This document shows positions 11,801 to 22,695 of a DNA stretch of 64,000 bases, one piece after another. A program made the position numbers and the translations under genes. Position 1 is the stretch's first letter, and the number at the start of each line of letters is the position of its first letter. This DNA comes from Ascidia mentula. Lineage: Eukaryota; Chordata; Ascidiacea; Phlebobranchia; Ascidiidae. The notes below the pieces were generated by a model. The model saw only the letters and a list, made by a program, of their open reading frames with translations, was not told the DNA's origin and searched no databases. The stretch covers positions 7,631,001 to 7,695,000 of the forward strand of contig OX387199.1 of NCBI GenBank assembly GCA_947561715.1, read 5' to 3'.

Positions 11801-14413
11801 AGTTAAGATTTTTTTGGGGGCAAGTAAATCTAAACACATGAGCCAGGGACTTGCCTTGTACCTCCTGTCAATGATTTAATGTGAAATGTGCAGTTCGATC
11901 CATACAAGGAAACTGCTCTTAATCGTAATCTTCAAATATAGTTGTTTTCGTCAATGCAAGCGTTGGCCTCATACACACATAACTGTTGTTCGATATTAAA
12001 AACCACGCATTGTCCGACGCTGATGCTATTTGCAATATGTTTAGGGTCGGGTTCGACGCGCTCGCCATCATACAAACGTGATGTTCCGATCATCCGAGAA
12101 CAACAAAAATAAGACCACCGTGCTGCTGAACAACAACCCTGTGCCAGACTATACAGACCGAGAAGGAGTTATGCCGATCACCAGGTACCTATACAGCGTG
12201 TATGCAGGCTCAGGTTTCAACATATGTTTACCCCTCGGTAGATTCCATTGTAAACCCGTGTTTATGTAATGCGCAGTGTGGTCCTTCCCGCGTGATATGA
12301 TAAAGCAAAATGACCTATGGGATTGCTGGGTCAAATTATACTGATTACCTATTTGCTTGTTCATCGACGAGTGCTTTCATGGCGTCCAGCTTGGATTGTC
12401 TGTTCGTTCTTGGCCTAAAAATTAAATCCGTAAAAGCGCGTAAATATATTGTGCTGCTGTTGTTGCCATGTATTGTAATTTTAGAAGAACTGTCCTTATG
12501 GCATAAAAGTTACGTAGATTGTATTTTAACCGACGTTTTGTCTTCCATGCAGCAAGACTTCTTCATGGCTATGGCGTAAATGTTGAAACAATTTGATTCT
12601 TTTCGAGTTTCCCATTTTAACACGTTCCCGTCGCAGGTATTTCAGCGACGAACAGAGAGTGCGACTGTGGGGGGACGACTCCCTTCCCAAGGTGGAGTCG
12701 CCGCGGGCTATTGAGGGCGTGCGGTCGTCTTCGAGCGAGGGTGATGCGGCGAGACAGCATTTCACCAACCTACATTTCCTCACTGAAAACCGGGCACGCA
12801 CCAAGGGCACGTTCTATGGGAAATACGCTGGCGACGACCTCGTTAAAATGGTAAATGATGTAACACGGTCTTCTATAAAAATCTAAGCACCTTGGGACTC
12901 TTTTTGACATTTCGATTGTGAAAGTTAAATACAACTTAATGTTCGGTGGCGCCGTGGCAACTGCGGATTAAGCCCATTCGGAGATGTCTGCCATTGTAAA
13001 TATTGTCGCATAGCCACGTGACATATGTTATAAGCCTGAATTTCGGAAAATACGTATCTGCACAACCGCGGTACCCGCACACCTATTTTGATTAGCCAGA
13101 GTTTGAATGCTTTCCGCATCCGGGTTATCGAGTTAGGAAACTCCCTTCGGTGAGCGCATGACAACACAATGCGACAAAAGGCATTCCCGACACATTACCG
13201 CTGTTTCGGCCGATAGTTGGCTGGACAAGTTTTGTCATGAATTCCAGTCACGTACCCGGAAGTAAACGGTGGTGACGTGCTGATAAACGCAACAAAAATC
13301 GTGCAAAGTGTTGTCGTTTGTCGCGACTAACGGCGCTTTACCGGAGCTTGCATGATGCACAAACAGTATTTTCCTCGGCGCCTCTGGTGGCATTTGTCAG
13401 AACGCCCTTTAATGCATTCTTGTCTGCAATGGTTACAATGCGTTGTTGCAAGAGGAGGGTTCCTAGATCCTATAAATTGCATACGCGTATCCACTTATCA
13501 ACTCTGAATACATGCAAATGATATTGCAAACGTTTCTCGTCTGTCGTAACCGCCCGTCCACCTAACAATTTTCACAGTCTTCTAGTTGTGAGGGCATCGG
13601 TTATATAAAATATTGCGGCCTCTTTCTTTCGTAAAGTTTGACTTTCTCGATCGGTTTCCCTGTGTTCCCATAAACAATGGCAATGCTGGTGATTTTGAAG
13701 GTTAAAATTCTAACAAATACAAAAATGTGGGAAGTAAACAATGAAGCCCAATAATTTCTTTCAAAAAGAGTGTTTTCGTTCACAAAATGGTCGATGTCTT
13801 TTCATGAGAGACAGAAAGCACACAACTAGCCGAGTCACAATACAAATCTTCCGAAATTGACGCTTTACCTCCCTCGCGCGGATGTTTAAGCAATAAAAAT
13901 TAGTTTGTTGTTTTTAAAAAGAATTACATACATGTATTCTTGTTTGTTTGTGCTGTTTTTTGACGACTGAACGCAAAGTAAGAAACGTAAGCTTTTAAGA
14001 TATAACAGTTTGTATAGATAATAAGGCTATGCATGCAAATATATGCTCTTTGAGCGAAAAACAACAATGTATTTGAATCACAAACAGCAAAACACTATGT
14101 TAAAAACCTTATACCCTTCCTTTCTCAGGTCACCGACTTCCCAGGTTACAAATCGAAACTACCGCCCTCTATGACGGAGCGCGTAACGGTCAGCGCCCCA
14201 GTGCACGACACCACGGGCCACAGGGACGCCATAAACCGGGCCAGGTTCTTCACAAGGCGGGCATCTCACCAGCAAAAACGCGAGCCCACCTGGCAACCTC
14301 TCACTGTGGGTGCGCTGATGGAATACGCTCCTACTAAACATGTCATGGGTGCTGGCGAATTTCGCTTCGGCCAGGCCTCCAGATGGAAGACGCCTGCGCC
14401 AAGCACGGCGTAA
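8893..14413 (+). CDS. Conserved-looking 440-aa protein of unknown function
   Basis: Eight exons join cleanly: 8893-9016, 9108-9325, 9546-9666, 9789-9889, 10924-11043, 12045-12184, 12637-12850 and 14129-14413. They total 1323 bases, or 440 residues, and every phase matches. The N-terminal third is Ser/Thr-rich and charged. The middle has a helical stretch (ADALWKILKQESERK). The C-terminal half is dense in aromatic and basic residues (GTFYGKYAGDDLVKM, TDFPGYKSKLPP, FRFGQASRWKTP). No signal peptide or membrane segment is visible. The short Pro/aromatic motifs and absence of a catalytic domain recall sperm-tail or axonemal microtubule inner proteins (the TEPP/SPMIP type came to mind), but that is a weak impression. 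The codons upstream of the chosen ATG are open back to 8842, so an upstream 5' exon is possible. AATAAA follows at 14717. Confidence 0.8.
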
Positions 14414-14716
14414 ATAATAATGTATTGGGCCCAGTGTGATCCCATTATTAGAGATTTGTTTTGCGCGTGCTAATCGTGAAAATTGAAATCCGTCATTTGA
14501 AAAACATTTTGTTTGTGAAAGGAATGAAATTGGGTGCCATGGTGTGTCATCGCTGTTGCTTGTGTAAGTTTTGCCAGTTGTGCCATCGACTGCCGGTAAT
14601 TGCGTTATTGTAGGTTGCTCTGTACATTTTATACTTATCGTGATTATAAGCTATTGCATCTAAGATACAATTGCATCGTGAGATTGCATTCAAACATAAT
14701 GTGCCATTTATTCGGT

Positions 14717-14722
14717 AATAAA
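14717..14722 (+). terminator. Polyadenylation signal AATAAA
   Basis: AATAAA lies about 300 bases after the stop of the unknown 440-residue gene. Confidence 0.5.
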
Positions 14723-15698
14723 TTTTATATCATTGCAATTCATTTTCTGGATGACTTAATTGTATCGTAAGCCCCTTGGTAGACAACTCCAACATATCCT
14801 AACCTCAATAGCTTCTTGAGTTGATTGACACCAAATCGCTGCTCATAAAGTGGATTCTTCATTGTTGTCGTTTTATCCGTTTTAGACAGAGACCAATTGT
14901 AGTTTCCTGAATGCCTCGGTTTTCTATATGCTTTTTGGTCCAACAGGGAGCCCACTCTGGCACTTAGGATTACGGAAAAACGTGTTTGGAGAGCGCTACA
15001 GAAGAAAAACTTCAAAAGCAGTTAGCGTTGGCAACAATCAATATTGTAATGATAAAGTGCATGACGCAGCACTAATTTATTGGCACAACAGTTATTTCCT
15101 GCTGTTTTACCCCCTATCAGGTTGATTCGGTTTTCCAATTTTGTTGCTTTTAGCTTGCATGGACATCATTCATCTTGCGTGTATGAATTTCTCTACGTCA
15201 CAAAGGCAAATCGGTGGTTTCGAATGCAGCTCTGTCTTCCAAAGCAAACAAACGGGCATGAAGTGTTTGAGGGTTAGCAGTGTAGCACCTAGCACCACAC
15301 GCATGTTAACCAATTTGTTATCCAAACGTTGCAATATCAGGTGGCTTAACTTTAAATTGTCCCAAGCGCGTTAGGGACTGAGCGAGTAACTTCTACATTT
15401 GTTCAAGTAAGCTCGTGCCAGTTAGTTAGTAAAATATCAGAGACTAGTTGGGTGGCAGAGAGAATGTCAGAATGAAGTTCAAACAGGTAACACGCATTTA
15501 ACAAGTTACGATGAAAAAAGGACGGTCGTCGAGCCGGATGCCAGAAAGCTGTGCGAGTTCTGCCGGAAAGCCTAAAAGTCCAAATCCTTCGTTCCGTTTG
15601 TGTTCCAAATGTGTGAAAAGAATTATGTTGGGAAACATGCGTGTGGTGCTACAGTAGTTATAATTTATTAGCAAAGCAGACATCGTAGGCTAAAAAGC
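14723..15698. other. Intergenic, no gene seen
   Basis: Open frames here are short and overlap on both strands without splice logic or family similarity. The right end should contain the promoter and 5' untranslated region of the dehydrogenase gene. Confidence 0.5.
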
Positions 15699-17292
15699 AT
15701 GAAAAAGTTTGAACGCAAAGTAGTACTGGTTACTGGTGAGTAAAATGATGACAGCCTAAATTGCTTTTATTTACTTACTGTGGCTTACGTTTTAATTGTT
15801 GAAACGTTACGTGTTCTTGCAAGTTTTCGCATGGCTAACTTCCATGCTTATGCATAAAAACACAGCTAACGGCGACACACGTTTCTATTTATTTAATATA
15901 AAGGTGCGTCCAGCGGTATTGGTGAGGAAATTGCGCAACGTTTTGCAAAAGAAGGAGCATCCTTGTGTATCACTGGAAGAAATGCGGACAATCTGAGGAA
16001 AGTCGGCTTAAAATGCAAAGAACATGGCTCACCAAACGTAATAAACACCTTTTTCTTTTACGATAGAAATCAAATGAACAAAAAAAACATCCAAAGGCTA
16101 TAGTCCCGGCCAAGATTTTGGCAAATTATCTATTTAGTATTGGCATACATGTCAGGTTGTAGAAGTTGTGGCGGATCTTGCACTAAATGACAGCTGCCAG
16201 CAAATCATATCTGAAGCATTGGAGAAATTTGAAAGACTTGACGTGCTGGTGAACAACGCTGGGATAGCACGAATTGGAGGCATCGAAAATGTGAGCAACT
16301 CAAAATATAATTAATATCACTCTTAAACTTGAATAAACAGCATGAATATATACGGTGTTTGATTAAAACTAAGCCTGCTATTTTTACAAAAAAAACGTCT
16401 ATTTTATACTCTTTAACATTTCTACTGTTTCATGATATTTGCAGGCTACTATGGAAGACTACAACGACATGTTCAATGTGAATTTGAAATCAGCTTTCTT
16501 TGTCTCCCAACTGGCAACTCCATACTTAAAAAAAGTTAAAGGTTTGTGTGATTTCACCCGCTTGAAGGTGACATGTTTTAAGGTGGTAGGTGTAATTCCA
16601 ACGCAAAAATATCGAATGATCATATATATAGTAACATAAACCAAATTACAGGTTCTATTGTAAACGTGTCCAGCGTTAGTTCGACAACCTTCTTTTCACA
16701 TTTACTTGTCTACGGAATGACCAAATCAGCAATGGACTACTTCACGAAATGTACAGCACTCGGTAATATTAAGTTTCTGCAGCAACTTGGAACCGATTGT
16801 CTTTACCAAACGTTTTTGCAGAGCTCGCCCCAAGCGGCGTGAGGGTGAACGCAGTCAAGTGAGTAAACGTGCTTTTCGTTGTTTTTGTACCCAATGATGT
16901 GGTTCTCTTTTCATTCACTTAAAACTATGTTGGTTGGACCCGTTACAAAATAAATTAAAAAAGCTAAAATTAACTAATGTGAAAATCGCAACTTCAAGGT
17001 AAGTGCATCAATATTCCATTCAAAAACTTGATACGTTTTTTTGCGCATTGTTTTTTTTTAAAAAAAACATTGCAGTCCAGGAGCTGTCAAAACAAACATC
17101 CACGCTCATCGTATGACTGACGCTGAGTTACAAAAATACTACAAAGATGTTGCGGCGGAGCATCCACTTGGGCGGATTGTGAGTACAGGGGATGTGACTG
17201 ATGCCGTGATCTTCTTGGCTTCCGAAGATGCTTCAATGATAACTGGAACTTGCTTGTTAGTGGATGGCGGAATGTCACTTACAAGCGGATAA
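15699..17292 (+). CDS. Classical short-chain dehydrogenase/reductase (FabG-like)
   Basis: Seven exons (15699-15735, 15904-16037, 16156-16290, 16445-16541, 16652-16762, 16822-16858, 17076-17292) give 255 residues, the usual size of a classical SDR. The Rossmann cofactor motif TGASSGIG is at residues 12-19 and the structural NNAG at 90-93. The catalytic set is Ser142 in NVSSVSS, Tyr155 and Lys159 in YGMTK. The family C-terminal pattern [12 protein letters not shown] is present. There is no mitochondrial or signal sequence, so it is probably cytosolic. The substrate cannot be told from sequence; 3-oxoacyl-ACP reductase-like or small carbonyl/steroid reductase activity with NAD(P)H is the family expectation. 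AATAAA at 17315 ends the transcript, which is convergent with the neighbouring peptidase gene. Confidence 0.93.
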
Positions 17293-17314
17293 AATTACAT
17301 TGATATCTTTATGC

Positions 17315-17320
17315 AATAAA
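17315..17320 (+). terminator. Polyadenylation signal AATAAA of the dehydrogenase gene
   Basis: AATAAA lies 23 bases after the stop codon. Confidence 0.6.
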
Positions 17321-17826
17321 TCGGCTGATCGCCTTTTTTGCACGCAAGGCATTAGAATAGCCTTCCGAATAGTGGCAGACAGCCTTTACTGTACACATGG
17401 ACATCCGTTTGGATCTTTCCTGTATATACGCCTATTGATTAAACACTTACACATATTCTCAGGAGTTGGATTTAAAACAAAATATTGAAAGTAAACTCGT
17501 CCCACCCTGCATTTTTTCATAAAAGCAAACATTGTATTTGGCACTGAAGTGAAGACACTGCTTCTACCTTTCGGGTCTTCTTGAAAGCAGCTTGGTGAAT
17601 GACCGTGGTCTGTCGGCTTTCGGGACAAATTACTTCTCACGCTGAGTAAGATACAAAAGGAGACCACACAAGTCAGACGAACACGAATATATTTTACTAA
17701 TCCATCCGGTCGGTTGGAACGAAGGCAACCAAAAACAAAAATCAGGCGTGTTCGTATTTTTCGGATCACTTTAAGTCAGTTTAGAACAAAATAAAATGAA
17801 ACAGCAGGATAGCAAGGGGGCTCAAC

Positions 17827-20800
17827 TCAGTGAAACACCTTGTACATTTTAGCACGGATGTTCCCGTAGTCGGGCAGAGCCTCAGTGGGTCCGATGGCTG
17901 CAACAGCAGGGCAGGAATCCCAGACGTATTTGCCCATCACACGTTTAACGTCACTCGTTTGCACGCGCTGTAAAAAAATATAGAAGAAAATTAATGTGGT
18001 TCGGGCGTTGTACAGTACATGATTGGCTTGGAAAGAAATTGTAAGAAAACCGCATACTGTGTGTAGTTCATTAGATTAGAAACCTTAGCGGCTTTATTTG
18101 ATGTTAACAAATTTATACAAACTTGTCTTTTGAAAAAGAATAGTTTTGTTGTATATTTTACAAAAAAGTTTGAGCATATGCATGGGGACAATCTTTATAA
18201 ATAATTGAAAAATTAAATGTTCATTACACAATTTACAAAAAAATACGGTCTTTGTTTCAATCTAAAGCTTCGCAACCCTCAGTCTGATTTGTTTTATACC
18301 TTGATGCGTTGAGCAATTTCAGGCCATGGAATTCTTCGACCATAGCAAAGCATCTGCCTTCCAATGTCCTCGCATATCGGTGTGGTGCCATCAAGCATCA
18401 GAGCCATGTTGGTAAGCAGAGTGTTTTTGGCTCTGGATACCTCGAAGTCAGTGAGGTTGGTACATAACCTTACCCTGAAAAGTCACCAAAACAAATATTG
18501 ACTTATTTGGCTTTACCAAACACACACATTTCACCACACATTAAAAACATTATTGTTTAAAAATCAAAATTTGGTTACTGATAGATGTAATTTAACTATA
18601 AGAGGTGTTGGATCAAACCAAACAGTTTCCCTACCATTCGTCTTGTACACGAATGGTGCAATCATTCAAGTGGTCATTGTCCGTTACATAGTATATGCCC
18701 CTGTAATTCAAAAAAGCAACAATTTTAACTGGTTTTAGTTTAACATGGGATTACACAAAGAGTCAGACCTCGTTAATTCAGACTACTTTGTTTTCTCAAA
18801 TAATATCAGCCTATTGGGGTGACATGATTAACAAAATCAAAAAGTAATAACGCAAAAAAAAACATAAAAAATGAATCTGTTTTGTAAGTTTTGTGCCAAA
18901 TCTTGGATGTTTTAATTGATATCATTTGTTTGCACAAACATTCTATAGTATGGAATCCATACCATAGTCCAGTATCAGTGTAAAGAGTGTTGAAAGACTG
19001 GAAGCTGACACAGAGGTTCTCATTGGCCATCCTCCTCACCAAAGGGTTGGGAAAATGGGAACCATTGACGGAAGATCGATCCCAAGTACCAATTATCTGC
19101 ACGGCAAATTAAACATGTCACGTCTATAGTACTGTACGGTAATTGTACTGACCTGGTTGGCAATCATCAAAATAATGGTATCTGGATGTTCCCAACCAAC
19201 ACCCTCAACTGCCATGGCAACATGCACAAATGGCATGTTGTCGTTACGGTGACGTATCTATGCAAGAAAAAAAATTACATGATTCTGTATATACAATGTG
19301 TACCTGTACTGTACATACGTCAGAAAACCACTTGAAAATTGTATATACAACTCATACTTGGTTCATAATTCATATTTGCTGAACTAAACATTGTTTTGAA
19401 AAAACAAAAAACTTTATTCCAAATAATGGACATGACACAAAAGACTTACATCACTCCCCGTGAAGACACAAGGAGCAAATACGGAAGAGACTTGTGCCTG
19501 ATCTTGGGTGACTGACGTTCCAAAGAATTGTTTTGCCAAATCCACAAGTTTGTCATGGTCAACACCACCGGCTGCAGCAAGCACCATTCGCGAAGGACTG
19601 AATGCAGTTTTCATGATAAGAACTCAATTGTACATTAATTGTAGCTTTTACTCACTTGTAATGAGTTTTGATGTAGGTCAAAAGGTCATCACGATTTATT
19701 TTCTTGATGTTCTCTGATGGTCCGAGGATTGTGAGACCAAGTGGGGTGCCTTGGTAAGCAGTTGCGTGAAGGTAATCGAAAACCACTTCCTGTCATAAAA
19801 CAAATAAAGGTTACTTACCTCAATATTTACTTTACAGATTCTATTAGAACTAATAATTAAAACTGCATACCGGATTTAAAATGTTAAGTATATTTGGCAC
19901 CTGTTGATTTTGTTCAATTTCTTCCATTTCACGTAGAATAACCCCGCGTTCCCTTTCAATTTCTGCTTCTCCAAGTGTGCTGTTTTGTATGATATCAGCC
20001 AGGATCTCCACAGCTAACACAACAAGTTTTTTTTTACATAAAACATGAAAAAATTATTTAATTTATGAAAAAAAATTGCAAATTTTACCTCTGGGCATGT
20101 CTTTGCTAAATGCCTTTGCGTAGTACACAGTCTGCTCCCTAGATGTATAAGCATTAAGATGGGCACCCATGTTTTCTATTTCCATTTCAAGATCTAGCTG
20201 GCTGCGATTTTGGGTTCCCTGTAAAACAAACGCAAGTATACATTACAGGTTTTTATTGATAACTGTCAAAAAAGACTTGACTTAAATTTTAAATTATTAG
20301 GTTATCATTCAGTTATGTCCATTTCTTAATAACTCAATATATACATAACTCACACAAAGAGTGCAAAGGTTACCAACTACTGCTTAATACGGATCAACTT
20401 AGAGCTACACCATAAACATGCATACAATAGTTAACCAACAGGTGATTAACCAAAATTCATTAGCTTTATACCTTAAATGCCATGTGTTCCAGAAAGTGAG
20501 CAGTGCCATTATTGTGGTTTTGCTCATATCTGCTTCCTGCATCAATCCACAAGCCAACTGTGCATGTTGACAAGCCAGAGTCTTCAGAGGCCACTCTCAA
20601 ACCATTTGCAAGTTTAGTGATCCTTGTTTCTGGTGTGTTAACGTGGACAGCTGGTTGCCCCGACTGAAATCTTTTCAGAACACCCTGAAAGAACAAACAA
20701 ATGATTAGATATTACCACTAAATCAGGTAATATTTTATGTTCAATTTTAACTCCACAATACTATTACTAGCTATGGAAAAAAATTATGTTTTAATTACAT

Positions 20801-20915
20801 GCTACAACACAAGGTATTACTATACACACCACAGTTTACCACTCACCTTGTTTTGTCCGAGTGTGCACTTTCTTAAAGTTCTAGAGAATTGATTCATTGC
20901 TTTGGACGACAACAT
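17827..20915 (-). CDS. PMPCB: Mitochondrial processing peptidase beta subunit
   Basis: Eleven exons (20915-20847, 20684-20472, 20218-20089, 20013-19901, 19789-19656, 19597-19450, 19257-19153, 19096-18963, 18700-18635, 18474-18300, 17967-17827) encode 475 residues, close to the vertebrate length of about 489. The N-terminus is Arg/Ser-rich ([16 protein letters not shown]), like a matrix-targeting presequence. The M16 zinc motif HxxEH is HFLEH at residues 86-90, and the distal Glu ligand is in ILREM near residue 166, the expected ~76 residues on. This intact motif marks the catalytic beta subunit rather than alpha or core 2. With the alpha subunit it cleaves presequences of imported proteins in the matrix. 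The 20013-19901 exon has a second in-frame donor 30 bases downstream. Confidence 0.97.
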
Positions 20916-22695
20916 TTCGGACAATGCAACCCGTCCCACACACCAAAATTCTAAAATAAATGTCCAACTATTTATCAAATTTACTTTTGCAGTAACCTTG
21001 CGAGTTTTGCGAGATCCGATGATCGGTATCAAAAAAACGTAAAGTTGATGGACAGCGTAACATGTCATTTCGGCTTGCTTTTTCATAATTTCTTAGATTT
21101 TTTTGGATAAATTCAAGGTACGCAATGTAAATACGTACGTCAAAATAAATACCATTCGGGTGCTTAATTAATTCTACTTGGGATAGATTTTATCAACTAT
21201 AATGAGCAATTAAAACGTGTTGCTAATCGTGCCTTTTCCCTTGGCTTTAACATGCCACTCATCCATTTTAAGCACAAAACACAGCTGCTGTTCCTACTAC
21301 GGCCTATGGCCGAGGGACGTGCCAATCCAATCACAAAATGTGGATCCGGTCAAATTGTGGGTATTTTTTTTAATATTCGACCGAATCCGAATATTGACCG
21401 AGATTCGTACGTTTAATGCGGTGGTTGGAATCGTTGGGACTGATACATGCACGAAAATGTAACGCTACGAATCAAAGAATGGAATTTTGCGCACAAATAA
21501 CGAAGTATGATAGAATTATGTCACTACAGCGAAAATACAAATTCTGCGTGCGATTTCTCGCAAAACTATCCTATCAACCGAACGGTTTTGGCATATATAT
21601 AAACATTTTTCAGCATGGCCTGGTGGTCATCTGACTATACGCGGCTTATCGCAACCCATCACTTTCCAGTGCTACTGGTTTCGATCCTATAGCAGACGGT
21701 GATTGTCAGTGAGGAAATCACATGGCCACTAAACCCGATAACCCTTCGGTTTTATTGGTAGGCCTACTGCAGGGGTTGGATAGTTACCCAATAGCCTAGT
21801 GCAATTTTAATTTTTTATAATTTGCCCAATAGGCGAACCCAGTTTTGTCGGCAGGGTTAGCCACCCCTGTTTTAAGCGTACGTATATCTGGAACATCCTC
21901 TGCGCTACATTTTGCGTCGTTGGCATATACGTCTAACGATCCATTATCGACTGATCTAGCAACAATGAATGGTTTCAAAGCTCCTTGAACACGGCATTAT
22001 ATTCCGATTACGTTCGTTTGCAATTTATTATACTGTCGCAGTAGAGTGAATGACAACGCAACGCGCAACAAGCACTTCGAGAAATAAGTAATGAACCTAC
22101 AAAATCAAAAACTTGCGTCCCAATACCAACTATCTGTCGTAGTCTTTGGGCCGACAGAACGGTTATAAAAACGTCAACATTTTCCCTCGAATGAAGTAAA
22201 TCAGGCGAACGCGGACAAAGGTGGCGAACTTTTTTCTGAGGCTTGGATGCAGTTCGCCTTCAGGTGCAGTGCAAAAAAGATGACGTGTGTTTCACTTGGA
22301 CAAGCCGCGGCAGACCAGGATCAAGAATCATACGCTGCAAGCAAAAACGGAAAACGGTCTTTCTATAATCTTGGGCAAGAATGTGCTTGCAACCATGGTG
22401 ATTAGTAAACCTCGGGTAAATCCGGAATTTAGGCTTGAAATAAACGTCTTTGGATAATCCGGAACCACGTTTAATTTGATGAATTTGTAGGTCTATGTCG
22501 AATCCAGATTAAAAAGGTTTGATGTGCAATGTCCCAAATGTTTTCAAAGCAATCCTTATTTGAGCTGCACACAGTTTTCCGTAATGTCTGCAGCCCATTG
22601 CGCAATATTAGATCATTGCTTGTACACAATCTTACGGAGTAATTAATTTTTTGTGTCATTTTCAGTTGGAAATCGTGGTACTGAAGTATTTACAC
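20916..22695. other. Intergenic region between PMPCB and NSD
   Basis: No gene was found. The right part is the 3' untranslated region of the minus-strand NSD gene; a variant signal ATTAAA (minus strand) lies at 22475-22470. The left part should hold the PMPCB promoter. Confidence 0.45.

Noticed and set aside
12526..12810. Minus-strand open frame opposite an exon of the 8893-14413 gene
   Set aside because: It is the antisense shadow of a spliced plus-strand exon.
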